A stretch of 64,000 nt of DNA from Sporobolomyces roseus (Eukaryota > Basidiomycota > Microbotryomycetes > Sporidiobolales > Sporidiobolaceae): contig JADILM010000003.1 of assembly GCA_016617785.1 (NCBI GenBank), forward strand, positions 186,001-250,000, read 5' to 3'. Shown here piece by piece: positions 48,738 through 60,973 of this stretch. The notes under the pieces were generated by a model. The model had not been told where the DNA came from. It saw only the letters and a program-made list of their open reading frames with translations, and did no database searches. The position numbers were made by a program, and so were the translations under genes. Positions within the stretch are counted from its first letter, which is position 1. Each line of letters begins with the position of its first letter.

Positions 48738-49577
48738 TCAGGCGGGAGGAGGAGGAGAGGCGACAGTGTTGGCAGAAGTCGTAGGAACTTTGGATGAAGC
48801 TGCAAACGAGTTCCTTTGATCGTTGACGTCTTGGAAAGGATCAAAGTTGACTGTAGATAGTAAGCGTGTTGAGCAGAGAGCTCACGATGAGCGAACCTCG
48901 ATAGCGGGAGATGAACTCACGTTGACCGTAGTATCCATTTTTGTCCAAAACTTTGTCCCAAATGTTTTGCTCGGCACCTTGCCTTCCTTCGCCATCTTGA
49001 CGCCCTCCACCTCTACCATCCCTACGTTCGATAGTAGCAGCTTCACGTTCGAAAGCAGACATTTTGTTAGGTCCTCCTCCACGACTCCTCGAAGCTGTTG
49101 AAGTGTTGCCACGGCCTGCACGACGAGTATTCGAAGGTTGTGAAGTAGATGCATAAGCAGTAGGACCTGCTTGCGAAGTAACAGAATCGAAAGTTTCCTG
49201 CGAATCGAAGTTCCCCAATCAGCTCGACTCTCCGATAGCGAGAGTTCCTCTACGAGGTAATACAGACAACATCGAGTCAAGCAGACTTACGTTATCCTGT
49301 TCCATGCTGATTACCTCGGCTAACTCCTCGTCCATTCCGATTGTCTCAACAGGATTCGCAGACATGGTGGTAGCTGTTTGACGAGTAGGTGAAGATCTTG
49401 GTGGAGAAGGTAGCTGTAAGAACCCGGGAGCAAGGTGATGAGAAAGAGGGAGAGGGGGGCGAGAGAGAAGAGGGATTAAGGGGATCAGATCAGCGAGAAG
49501 GGAGAGTGGTGAAAGTAGCTTCAATTCGAGCTTACAGGAGTCAAATGACCAGGTCCAGCAGGTCCAGCAGCACTCAT
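48738..49577 (-). CDS. Small uncharacterised protein
   Basis: Four exons: 49536..49577, 49291..49413, 48921..49197, 48738..48850; 184 aa. The family is not recognised. It has an N-terminal Pro/Ser stretch, an acidic segment (GMDEELAEVISMEQDN), a basic Arg/Gly-rich middle (SRSRGGGPNKMSAFERE), and a distinctive block near the end, WDKVLDKNGYYGQLNFDPFQ, followed by a Pro-rich tail. The last intron (48851..48920) has a GTGAGT donor, a GCTTAC branch and a TACAG acceptor. Without it the frame would still be open for 25 residues, but the spliced version gives a more natural sequence. An alternative start in exon 2 (MSANPVETIG) is possible. No membrane segment is seen. Confidence 0.65.
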
Positions 49578-49796
49578 TCGAGCTTTAGGTCTGAGAGTGA
49601 AGACTAAGAGCTTGCGAATCCCGTTGAATTAGCGTAGCCTCTATCTCTGATACTCTCAAGTTTCGCAGAGAATAGGAGAGCTGAGTGCAATCATGTAACG
49701 AGAAGGCGAAAGTTCGTAGCAGTACAGAAGAGCAACAATCAACATGAAAAAACGAAAAACGAAAAACGACAAATTCGCAACAGAGTGTAGCAGTCC

Positions 49797-51733
49797 CTAG
49801 CTCACAGCTACCATGTTCTCATTATCAATCCCAGGTCCTTGACCCTGTCGCATGGCACGAGCGTAACTAGAGAAGAAATCGCAATCGAGGATCAGTCAGT
49901 TATCGCGAAAACTAGTGTACAGGTCACGGAAAACTCACCGAACAGCTCTCCAGTAACTCAGACATCCTCCGATAAGTAAGAAACTCCCTACGGTAACTAA
50001 AGCGAAGCTCATCCACTCGTTCGTAGCCATGCTCATCTGATTCAACTCTGCCTCGTTCAAACCGTTTCCCATCAAGCTTGGCACACTAGACGGTGTTGCG
50101 TCCGGATTACTCGCATCGAGGGCCCCTGAGAGACCGTTACCTATCTGGGTGGGAAGGTTGCCGAGTGCTGAGGTGAAGGTGGAAGTAGGAGACGGTGTAT
50201 CGATCTCTTCGACTTGTCCTCCCCACCAAGACCATCGCACGTTCTCGACGTTCGGTCCCGCTCCACCGTTCAGACCAGTCTCATCACTCGGAGTGCCGTC
50301 TCCGAATGGTGAATCTCCCGAATGATCAGTGTGTTGTTTCAGATAGAACTGCACAGCAGTTTCATTGTCAGCATTTTATTCTGGCACACCAGGGCATACT
50401 CGAGATTGGTTGAAGCGACGTACTCCTAATTGGATCAACGTGATACCGAGGCCAGCTCTGGATCCGTTCTTGGCAGCATGAGTAGTATGAAGCAAATAAG
50501 TGAGGAGGAAACCTATGTAGGAACACGCAATGATTGAGCTCGAATGACTCATTCGTCAGGTAGAGAGCGGGTTGAGTACATACCAACGAATTGGAACGAC
50601 ATGCTGACGAGCAGGTTCCAAGCGAAAGAGAAGAGATTGCCAACTGGCATACCGTCGACGCAAACATCGTCAGGACCGAGGAAGCCTCCAGGAGTGATGA
50701 CCGTTGTCTCCCAGTACGGTGGAGTTGAATCAAGAGCAGCTGCCTCGTAAGCCTGCCAACGAACGAACGTTATTAGCAACCGTTACAAATCGACGGATTG
50801 AGGGGAGATTCTACCCACTGGCAAGATCTCATCTTTGTCGGGCCCTTCACCAACAAAGTCCGACTCATTCGCACCTTCTGGCTTCGCAGCGAGATTCGAG
50901 AAGACTCCATCGTTGCCTGAACCACCTCCGTAAACTCTGCCCGATGGTATCGGAGTGGATGAAGCTGTCGCAGACTGACTCGGGTTGTCGATTGGAGCAG
51001 CGAATGTCGGAGGTCGAGCGGGGAGAGGGAGATGGATGTTACGAGGTGGATAGGAAGATGTTTCGCGATGGTTTTCTGAATCGGTTTCGTCTGATTCCTC
51101 CTGACTGAACAGTAAACGATTCGACTCTGACTCGTCGTGATTTCCAAGATCATCCCTGTTCTGTCCTGACCCGCTGCCTCCGTTGCCACCTCCGATTCTC
51201 GAAACGATCCCTCGCCAATTCATCAACCCACTTCGAGGCTGGACCCCTCCCTGATTCGATCTCGCTCCACTGCTGTCCAACCAGTTCCTACTGTTGAGAC
51301 TTCCATTTCCTCCTATTCGACTACTACCGGAAGAGCTAAATCGTGAAGTCGAATCACTCAAGGAGAGTGGGCGAACATTCGTTTCGGTGACTGAAGAAGA
51401 TGGCGCAGGACCTCCTGTTCCTCCCTCGTACACTTGCGGTTCGAAATCGTATCCTCCTGGAATCGTGAATGCACTCGTTACATTTGCGAGACTTGTTCCA
51501 GTCGAGTTGGAAGGAGGGTGACTAAGGGAGGAGGGATTCGTTTCATCGAAGTTGGCAGTGGAGGTGCGTACCGGTGGATGAGCTGATCCTCCTCGACTAT
51601 TGAGCTCTCCCCGATTGCTGCTGTATGGGTCGTCGTCGTCGTCGCTATCCTGATCCTCTGTCAAGAAAGCGGTGAAATCGGTGTGAAGAGGACTTTGATT
51701 TCGAGAGTGGCCAGCGTTGAAGAAGCTAGACAT
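49797..51733 (-). CDS. Bsd2/NDFIP-type metal homeostasis adaptor protein
   Basis: Five exons: 50819..51733, 50584..50752, 50424..50512, 49939..50348, 49797..49866; 550 aa. In yeast Bsd2 is an ER-to-vacuole adaptor that brings metal transporters (Smf1/Smf2) to the Rsp5 ubiquitin ligase. The family domain (DUF2370) starts DEILPAYEAAALDSTPPYWE. It then has two adjoining membrane segments (FSFAWNLLVSMSFQFVGFLL and the stretch from LTYLLHTTHAAKNGSRAG to GLGITLIQLG). A third follows an extended loop (MSFALVTVGSFLLIGGCLSY). The 305-residue N-terminus is disordered and Ser/Asn-rich. No exact PPxY motif is visible. The first intron uses a GTGGGT donor, needed to keep frame. The loop between membrane segments two and three is long for the family. 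Confidence 0.88.
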
Positions 51734-52180
51734 TTATAGAGGTGTTGATTGAGAGTCGAGAGATGGAGGAAGGAGCGAGAGAGAGAACCAGAAGGCGATA
51801 ATCATCCGAATTGAATTCCGCAAGTTCACTCCTGATCGACGAGTGCTATGCAGTGCTGTTCATTATTCCCTGATTGATCAACTACAAAGCGATCACTTGG
51901 AATTTGGACCGTGCGAAAATCAGAGACTTTCAAAACGGCGAACGCGAGAGTTTGTTTGTTATTTCCTCTCGATCTCTCCCACTTGTTCACTTCCCATCGA
52001 ACCCAACTAGGACATAACAGAGGCTGTACGTACCTTCAGAGCTAGACCTTTCGAACGAAACCCACTCAGTTCAAACGAAACAGAGACAGAATTCTCCCTC
52101 CTTCGACCAGAACACGCTCCTCCCCTCCTCCCTCTTCGTCTCCCTCTCTCGTAGAGCGAAGCCTTTGTCAAGCCAACGTG
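51734..52180. other. Divergent promoter region, about 450 bp
   Basis: It lies between the Bsd2-type gene and the RA-PH gene. A CT-rich leader occupies about 52095-52160. No further gene is seen. Confidence 0.45.
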
Positions 52181-55100
52181 ATGCGCTCTCCGATGAGAGC
52201 AGCTTCACGTGTTCTTGGTCTCAATTCGCCTAAACTCGATTCTTCCCAATCTTGCCCAAACAACGACTTCCCCTCTCTCCCTTCGCCAATGTTCGCTGAA
52301 CCAACTACTCCTTCGTCACCTACCATTCTCTTATCTCCTTCCACTCCCGAATTCGCTCCCGTCTCTTTGCCTCAAGAATCGGAAACAGACCACGAAGAAG
52401 AGATATTTATCGGCGAAGGCGTGCAGGACAGTGTGAGCGGATCAGGAGAAGGCGCGAATGGAATGACAGCGAGTGACAAGAGCGGAGTTGGACAAGAAGG
52501 AAGGGTCGACAAGAAGTTACGACAGTCTCTCATGTTGCTCGATACGCGCTTGGCGGAACTCGAATCAATGGGTTTCGACAAACCCGCTCAATCGCTGAAC
52601 CGGTCACCTACGTTAGTCGAAGCCATCATCTCAGAGGAAGATACTCAGGGTCAAGGATCAGACTTTGACGCGGTGAACGTGAGTTTCGGTTTCTTTGCAA
52701 ATGTTCGTTTCCGCTTTTGCGAAATTCTGACTTTGTCTTGCCGAGGCAACGCAGTTCATGCTCGCTCGAGATTCATCTTTCGAGGGATCCAAGCAACGGG
52801 ACATCTCTACCAAATCTCTCGCATCAGTCGCCTCCGGTTACTCGACCCACAGTTCTTCGGAGGACGCCTTCGATATCGTCGACTTTCCCTCGATCGATCA
52901 GCTCACCCTCACGTCCAGCTACGACCTGCAACACTCTGAGAAGCCTCGAACGGCGGAACCTCCCCGAGATCGATCAAGCGATTTGATGGCCTTTCCGATA
53001 CCCCCTACAGACATTCCGCTCATTCCCTTCAGTACGGCTCCTTCGTCCAATCCTCTCGGAAACAAATACGACGATGTTCGAGACGAAGATCAAGTATTCG
53101 AACGGCTCGCTTCCTTTGGACAAGGTGAATCGATGCAAGGACTCGGTTTGTCCTCTTCAACCTCGACAAGTCGCCCTTCTTCCCGATTCGCTCTCTCGGA
53201 GACCGACGCCGACAGCCGATCCCTCTGCTCGAATGGTTCATCTTCCTTCGAAGCCTCGACTCTGGCGAGCTCCTACGCACCGACTCCGAGATTCGGACAG
53301 TCAACCACCTCTGTCAACGGTCCCGAATCTAAGACCCTCAGCACTGCAATCTCGTCATCCATCTACACCCGTAGAGCAGCAACGGCGCAGTCGACGATGC
53401 CTTCGCCTTCTCGCATCGTACCTTCTCGCGCGTTCTCAGTTCCCGCTACTCTTGGCTCTCCTCTCTCCCTTGCACAAGACTTCCCACCTTCGCCGTCTTC
53501 TCTCTCCCCCTACTCGTTCTCCGATTCGCCGGTCTTCAATCCTTCCTCGACCAATCGATCGTATATTCGAAACTCCTCTTTCCCACCTCTCGACTCGAAC
53601 GAATATCGTGGTTCTGCCCCACCTTCCCCATCCCTCTCCCAGTCTCCCTCTCGTCAAGACGTCGGCTTTGCCGAGCTGCATCAAGCGAGTCTCGGCCTCT
53701 TGGGCGATTTCGATGGAGGAGGTATTCCCATGTGGTCGATTCGACCAGAAGACAAGTATGCGTCGAATGGAGCGAACTTGGACGACGAGAAGGAAGAGCT
53801 GTTGGAGGAGGAGGACAAGGTGTCGTCGAGGAAGATCGAAAGCTCCGGGCATCAAACGAGCAAACCGTTGAGGAGTTTCAGCAGTTCGAGCAGTCTCAAT
53901 CCGCCCTCTCCTTCCCTCAGCTTCCCCATCAGTACCCTTCGACGACTTTCGTCCTTCCAGATCTTGAAGAAACGCAAGAGCGAGAACGTGTTGGCTCCTG
54001 CGACCGATGCGACAATCGGCTCGAAGCGACCGGTCTTGTCGAAACCCAAGAGCGAGATGACCCTCTCGACTTTAGCCAAGCAGCAAGCGCAAGGTCCAGA
54101 CACGATCGTCGATCTCGCAACAGACATCGGCTCACCGACGCTGTTGCCCCCCGGTCGATTCGGTAAACTTTCGCTGAGATCGAAGTCTTCGCCTAGAGTT
54201 CCTCAACACGCATCGCCATCATCGCCCTGGTCAGAGACTTCCGGCATGTCAGCATCTCCTTCTCACTCTACTGGATTCTCCGCACGACCTCGTGCGCTGT
54301 CCTTCGGTTTCGACAAGAACGAAGGAGGAGGAAAATCCCCTACTGCAAACTCGACGAAGAAGCGCTTCTCGATCCTCGTTCCGAAACAATTTGGAGGTGG
54401 TCGACAATCCCATGTTCCTCCTGTGCCTCCCACGCCGACCGAGCATCTTCCTCAATCTGCCGCAATTTCGGGGACAACGAGTCTCGACAGTGTGCTAGTT
54501 GTAGACACGCAGAAGGCCAACGATTACGCTCTGAAATCTCTGCAAACCTCGACCTCATCGTCCGAGATAGGAGGTTCCGCAACGCTCTCTCCCGTACTCG
54601 CCTCGAACTGTGTTGATTCGCCTACACCCCTCTCTGAGAGCCTACCTTCCACACCAGCGTCGGAGGCTTCTGCTGGACAACTCACACCGAACGGCTTACA
54701 AGATGACGCCGCTTTCCCTCTTCCTTCTCCTCCCGTCTCACCTATCGACGATGCTATCACTCTGGCCACTTTCCTCAACTATCCTCCTTCGAGCCCGGCT
54801 CACCCTTCGACCCCACTCACTGCGGCCGCCTCTCTCACCCCGAAACAAGCAATGAAAGCGAACGAATCGAGTCAGCCTCCCTTCAGCGATCGCACGAACT
54901 GGTCGAGACCGACAAGCCCAGCACTACTCGACGCTCGCAAGACGACTTCGCCATTCGGTCTAGACGAGCTCGTGGTTGTCCCGCAACAGATCACCGTCTT
55001 CCCAGTTCGATTGCCGCCGGTGACAGCAAGAGCTCTCGCAGAAGCTGATGCCGAACAAGATGACGAGGATTGTCAGGACGATTACGGAGGCACTAGCGAA

Positions 55101-57225
55101 TCAGAGGAGGACAAGCCGTTGGGAGTGGTCGTACCTGGAGCGCTCACGGCTCAAAAGAGTTTACGCAAGACGATATCTCGAAAGAAGAACCCGAAAGTTC
55201 GTCCAAAAGAAGACCCTTTCGAATTCGAGCAAGCGGCTGCTATGGCTCAAACTCCTTCTACCTCGATCAAACCTCCTCGCATACCAGTCACGACCTCTTC
55301 TACGGCACCTTTCGCTGAACAGTCGACTCAATTCGGTGGTTCGCTCGCCTCGGTGATCAAAACTAGTCAAGGTCACGATTCCTTCCTACCGCAAACGGAC
55401 GCCTCGATCGAACGTAAAGCCTCTTCGAACGGACTGAGGCGTTCACCCTCGACTCCTCTGAACCACATGATTGCCAACTCTGCTCTAACTCTCGAATCGC
55501 CCGTGTTAACCCAAGAACCGCTTCCGATTCAACAAACCATCCTTCCCTCGGCAACTGTATTTCCCTCTCGCTCGATGAGTTCGAACTCTTATGATCGAGC
55601 CGTTTCGTCGACGGCACCACTCCGCTCACCGCCGCTCAACGCTCCTCCTCGTTCTCGACCACCACCGATCCCATCGTCTTCGCTAGATGTCACTTCGGAG
55701 GTTCTGTCTGCGCCATCTCTCAATCGCAGACCGAGTCTGCATCCCGACGTTGCTCTCGCACAAGCTCCTCACGGTATGCAACGTCAAGCGAGCGGTTCTT
55801 CGTCACAATCGTCGTCAACTTCGTTAACTTCTCCGCTTCCTTCGCCCTCTCTATCGCAACCTCCTCGACCTCCCGTAGGTGGTCGCTCGAGATCCGGAAC
55901 CCTCGCGAACAACGCCGGCATGGCTATTGAGCATCGAATCTACCTCGGAAAGGTTACAGCTAAGCACCTCGTCGTCAAGATTACCGATCGAACCGTCGCT
56001 GGGGAAGTCCTTCTCTATGCCAAGGGTAGAGGAGCTCTCGAAGGAGGAAACGAGAGCGAGGGTGGATGGGCATTGTGGGAGGTGTGGACTTCGATGGGTT
56101 TAGGTGAGTCTTTGATCTTCTTCTCGACGATTGTTGTCGTTTCGTGTTGGCTGACTCTCCGACCAATACAGAGCGACCTCTCCGCGAGTACGAACTTGTG
56201 AATGACGTACTGAAGTCTTTCGACGGCGAAGCTGCCTTGGTCTTGCGAAGAACTACTCTCTGGCCCATCTTGTCGACTCATGTGCGATCCGTTTCAGCCG
56301 CTGTCGAGACGATTTTGCCCCGTGACTGACGAGATCCATCACACAGGCTCGCGTACAACCTACCAGCAGCAAGATCGGGCAAGTTCAAATCGAGATGAAG
56401 AAGGGCAAATGGTCGAAGCGTTTCCTCGTACTGAAAGATGGCACGTTAACTTATTCCAAGACAGAAAAGGTCAGTCTAAGGTGATCATTCCTTGTGTACC
56501 TGGTCAACAGACTAACAGATTCGGAGCTGTACGTCGACAGGGCAAGGATACGGCCGTGCTTTGTCAACTTTCGAATTTCGCCGTCTTCTTCGTCGATGAG
56601 GCGAAAACTCGACAACTGAAGGCCCCCAAGCCGGCTGTCTTCGCGCTCAAATCAAGACTCACACGAGCACACTTCGAGGAAGTCTCGCAGTATTGCAACT
56701 TCGTCAGCGTCAAGTCGGTCGACGATTCATTTGGCTGGATCTCGTGCATCACTGAAGCTGGAGTAAGTCGTTCTCTGTCTCAGCTCTCGACTTGATACAA
56801 GTTACTCACCTTCTCCGGTCTTCTCTCTGTAGAATCAACAGCTTCGTCAGCGAGAACAAGCGGTCTTAGGCACTTCTATTGTACCGAATCTTCCCACTTC
56901 CCCTCTACTCGCCACTGCCCCCGCTCTAGCCTCGCCACCACTCTCCGTACCTGCGACTACATCCGATGCACCAGTTCTGTCCAGGACGAGTTCCCCTCGC
57001 ACGTTCCTGAGCCGAACCACTTCTGCTCGTCCCGCTCCTTCGGTTCTCGCTCCCTCGACCTCAAATCCTGTAGACAGCCACACTCTCGCTCGTCACACGA
57101 CAGACAGCAAGCCTGTTGCTCGGAGACCGAGTGCACCGAGCGAGAACGATCGAAATGGGCCTTCGAAAGAGAGTGATCGAAAGGTGAAAAGCTCTCAAGC
57201 GCCTTTAGTTGACCTCACACAATAA
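52181..57225 (+). CDS. Large Ser-rich protein with C-terminal RA and PH domains
   Basis: Six exons: 52181..52678, 52755..56103, 56172..56281, 56347..56469, 56541..56762, 56833..57225; 1564 aa. Residues 1-1215 are mostly disordered Ser/Pro/Thr-rich sequence with scattered short basic blocks such as KRFSILVPKQFGGGR. A Ras-association-like domain follows at about 1223-1320 (IEHRIYLGKVTAKHLVVKI, then ERPLREYELVNDVLKSFD). It is coupled to a PH domain at about 1330-1455 (MKKGKWSKRFLVLKDGTLTY and DSFGWISCITEAG). The RA-PH pairing resembles animal MRL adaptors (lamellipodin/RIAM), which link Ras-type GTPases to actin. A role in polarity is inferred. The start is the first ATG of the long frame. Exon 2 is very long and could hide an unrecognised intron. 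Confidence 0.83.
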
Positions 57226-57407
57226 CTTGCGTTACTATATCATACCCCCCTTCTTTCTCTGCACTCTCGCTTTCCTTGTTTCCCGTCACAACTCTGATCT
57301 TCGTCTTTCCAGCTTTGTTGTAGTTTATCTCTCATATTTGCATCGTGGTGCAACAAACGTTCGACAGCTCTCTCGCGATATCGTACTCCGGCAATGTTCG
57401 TTGCACA

Positions 57408-58951
57408 TCAGCTGAGCCACACTGCATGACTAGCACCGGTAACTTCTTCATCTTTTTCCGCCCCCTCTTGTCGTCCGAGTTGTGCGCAAGCGATCTCCCG
57501 CAATTCCATCCACTCATCTCTCCATTCCAGTATCGTTACCCAACCTTCTTCGTCATCTGTCAATACGATCCAATCTCTGCCTGGCGTTGATTGAAACGGG
57601 AATACTTCGATGGCGTTCGCTTTTCCACCGGAGGTTTTCGTTTCGTATCGGTGAAGAGCTCCGTATCCTGATTCCTCTTCCGTCCTCATCTCTTCAATGC
57701 CTCCATCTTGAGCTACCTTCCATACCGAGACGTAGCCTTTCTCGTGAGGGGTTTTGCCTCGAGTCGTAACGTAGAGTCGGGTGCCGTCGAGAGAGAGCCT
57801 TAAAGTATCGCCTCTGTATTGTAGACGAGTTTCGTCGAGAGTTCGCGGTATCACCGAAAGACGCTGAGAGTGTGAAAGGTAGGGGGAAGCGATCGTCACA
57901 TCGTAGACGTCGAGATAAGAGGCTGTGCGAAACCGATCAAGGTCAAACACGGAATGATAGAGGGGAATCCATGAGAACGAATGACTCACTGTGCTCGGTG
58001 ATAACATACAGCTTCTTTCCATTCTCACTGGGGATGCTGTGTCGAGGTCCTTCATGACCTTTTTCACCAAAAGAAGCGCTCTCTCCGAGTAAATTGAGGG
58101 TTCCGTCGTCGTTGAACTCGTAGACGAATATCGAATCTCTTCCGCTATATCCGTATCCGAAGACGTCAGCGATGAGATGGGATCTGTAGAGGAGGCATCT
58201 ATACGCACACATGAGGAATGTAGGCTCTTGCGAAAATTGGATCGATATCGACCGCATGACTTCCATATCGCAAAGCGACTCTAGTCCGATCCGTTTTGTC
58301 GTCCCAAAGCTCTTCTTGTCCACCATCGAGGTACACTATCTCTTGCAGCAGTTGATCGAATCCACCGGTTGTTGGCGAAACGGAGAAAGTTTGGGCGACT
58401 GGACCGCCTGCTTGATAGATTCGAATGGTATCCCCACGAGAAGGAGCGAGTGTAGAAGCTAGACGAGGTGGTAGGACAGAGATGTACGAGCCCGTTGCGG
58501 CTGTAGACGGCGAATCCCAGGCGAAGGTTAGGCGAAAGTTCTTGAAAACCCGTGAGAGATGAGCTGCACTCACAGATTGCGACCGAATTGACTTTTCGTA
58601 ATCCCCCTCTACCATAATCAGACACTTCCCAGCTACTAAGCGAAGGCGGGTGTGCCCAGGTCGTTGCGTAAACTCGATTTCTGGCTTCATTCAATGCGAG
58701 AAATTGATGAGGTCCCTCTGCCTTGTAACTTTGATGTATTTCGAGTGTCGGAGGAGTCGTATAGGGAGAGAAAGCGAGTAGGTAGAGCCATATCGTGTTG
58801 AAGGTTCCGCTCAAGAGGAAATGTATTCGAGGACAAGAGGAAGTCGAAGTGGATAAAGAAGTCGAGGCGACTGGCTGAGAGGAAAGTAGGAGTCAGTACG
58901 AAGAGTCTCGCTCGTGAGGGAAGTTGTGCTTACACAAGTTGGAGGCAGCAT
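57408..58951 (-). CDS. Carboxy-cis,cis-muconate lactonising enzyme (cyclase), beta-propeller type
   Basis: Five exons: 58934..58951, 58574..58874, 58209..58500, 57990..58144, 57408..57922; 426 aa. Fungal enzymes of this family close 3-carboxy-cis,cis-muconate to a lactone in the beta-ketoadipate pathway. Family marks: FLLSGTFNTIWLYLLAF, GPHQFLALNEARNRVYATTW, VNSVAISATGSYISV, GSHAVDIDPIFARAYIPHVG, GPRHSIPSENGKKLYVITEH and the tail SHAVWLS. There is no signal peptide, so it is cytosolic. Exon 1 codes only six residues; it depends on one GTAAGC donor and is the least certain part. It is divergent from the intradiol dioxygenase with 284 bp between starts, which supports a shared role in aromatic ring breakdown. 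Confidence 0.9.
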
Positions 58952-59235
58952 GACGTTGGGAGAGTTTACAAAAACTCGTGCACTGCTTTCGTCGATGTTG
59001 AGGGAAACGAGGAGGAGTGTGGGTAGCGTCCAAATCCGGAATGGCAGCCGAGCGAAGAGGCGAGAAGGCGTGTTTGGGCGGAAGAAAGAAAGAACGGAGA
59101 GAGAAAGAGAAGCCGCGGCTCCTTCCTTTCTCCCTCCTCTTCTTTTCCCTCCTTCCCCTCTTCCTCTTTCTCTCTTCTCTCATTCACTTCGATCTTTCGC
59201 AATCTCGGTTCCCTCCCTACCGACGAAGCAACATC
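58952..59235. promoter_or_regulatory. Shared promoter of the ring-cleavage gene pair
   Basis: 284 bp between two divergent start codons. The part next to the dioxygenase is pyrimidine-rich with TTTCGCAA at 59195..59202, 34 bases before its ATG. No specific operator was recognised. Co-regulation is inferred from orientation. Confidence 0.4.
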
Positions 59236-60973
59236 ATGAAGACGTCTCTCATCTCCTTATTCTTCTCCTCCGCTCTCTTCTCCCAATCGTTAGGTTCGCA
59301 TTCCCCTTTCAAACCTATCTAGAACTCTGACTCGACTCTGATCCCCTCATCGCTCATATTAGCCCACAACCATGCCTCGAAGACACCTGAACAACAAGCA
59401 GTTTTACAATCCGTCGAAGAGAAGATGTACGCTTGTGCTCCGATGATTGAGAAATATCAAGCAATCAGGAAACAAGCTGTGAGTTGAACTCCTCTCATCG
59501 ATTGTACATCTTCGAAGGCGGGAAGGGCGAAGGGAGTCGTAGAAGGAATGAATTCCGAAGGATTCGCACGAAAAAGCAGTCCTGAGTGCTGTGCCAGGAT
59601 GCCTCGACTCTCCGTTCCGATCAGGCATTCATGAGCTCAAGACGTAGGCGTCGTGACAGTGACTGATCGTGGCTTGCATCGAACCAGGCTCAACAACATC
59701 TTTCGGGTTCAGCTCCTACGAATGGACAAGACATGTTCCTCGATGGCGCTTTCGAGACGGCTCGAGAGAAGGGAGAAACCTTGATGTCCTGCTCTCCCCT
59801 ACAAGAGGAAGCCAAGATGAGGAACCACACTTGCGCTCGTGAGTTTGTCTCCCATCCTCGACCTCTGCATCACCTTTGTCGTTCTGTTCGCTGACAATGA
59901 TAAAACGACAAATTAAGTCGCACCGGAGGTAACAGAAGGTCCGTATTATCACACAGAAGGCCACCCTATTCGTCAAAACATGGCCGAAGATCAACTAGGT
60001 TTACTTTTCGTAAGCTTTCTTCTCTAGTCTGTGCTAGCCTCTCGTTCATCCTGACACCACTTTCAATCAGCTCATGGACGTCGGAGTGATTGACGTCAAT
60101 ACGTGCGAACCGCTCCCCGATGTCCTCGTCGATTTGTGGCACGCAAACACTACCGGTCATTATGCTGGTACGTTACGCTTTGAAGCTCTCAGAGAATCGA
60201 TGGGGATACTGATACAAATCCTGCGCACTGTTTAGGTCACCCTGAACAAGAGCCTCACCTTCGCTGGGAGGGTCCAGCACATGAAGGACCTCGCAAAGGT
60301 CTCCTGTCGAAATACCCTCGAACGAATGATCACGAAACTTTCCTCCGAGCAGCTTGGCCTACGAACAAGAACGGTCTTTCACAATTCACATGTGAGTGCG
60401 CAATCTTGAGATTATAGAATGTTTGGCTGTAGAACGGAAGGTACTGACGAAGCGGCTCTCTCTCTTTCGTTCGTCCTCAGCGATCTTTCCCGGATACTAC
60501 ACTGGACGTGCAACTCATGTTCATGTTCGACTCCACACTGAATGGGAGACCCTCAAGAACGGTACCTTCCGCTCAAATCGTATGATTCACACTGGTCAAA
60601 TCTTTGTTCCCGACAATATCAACGCTCAGATTGACAAAGTACGTTATCCTCTTTCCCTCTCTCACTCAACCATCTCAGACACTGATCCTTCCTTGAGTGT
60701 AACCAATAGATCCATCCTTACAACATCAATCCGATCGCAGACAAATGGGGTCGCACTCGCAACTGGGCTGATTCGCTTCAAATCTATCAAGATTCTCACG
60801 CCAATGGGCACAATCCCGAGTTTGAAATCTTGAAGCTTGGAGGAGTGATTCAACAGGGACTGATCGGCTACATCACGTTGGGAATCGACCCGAAGGTCGA
60901 GTACGACATCAACGCTGCCTGGTCTCCCATTCCCGCAAATGTTCAGAAGAGAATGGAGAAGACGGAATTGTAA
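59236..60973 (+). CDS. Secreted intradiol ring-cleavage dioxygenase
   Basis: Eight exons: 59236..59293, 59363..59478, 59688..59838, 59918..60009, 60071..60167, 60236..60391, 60481..60638, 60710..60973; 363 aa. It opens catechol-type rings between the two hydroxyl-bearing carbons using Fe(III). The N-terminus MKTSLISLFFSSALFSQSLA is a clear signal peptide. Core motifs are APEVTEGPYYHTEGHPIRQN, VGVIDVNTCEPLPDVLVDLW then HANTTGHYA (first Tyr ligand), and FPGYYTGRATHVHVRLHTEW (second Tyr and the His-X-His ligands). All four iron ligands are present. Fungal members with this layout are extracellular and act on lignin- or plant-derived catechols; the substrate cannot be told from sequence. It ends QKRMEKTEL. 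Confidence 0.94.

Noticed and set aside
53074..53871. 265-residue plus-strand frame within the RA-PH gene
   Set aside because: It is a shifted frame of exon 2 of the RA-PH gene, rich in Arg/Ser/Pro, without family features.
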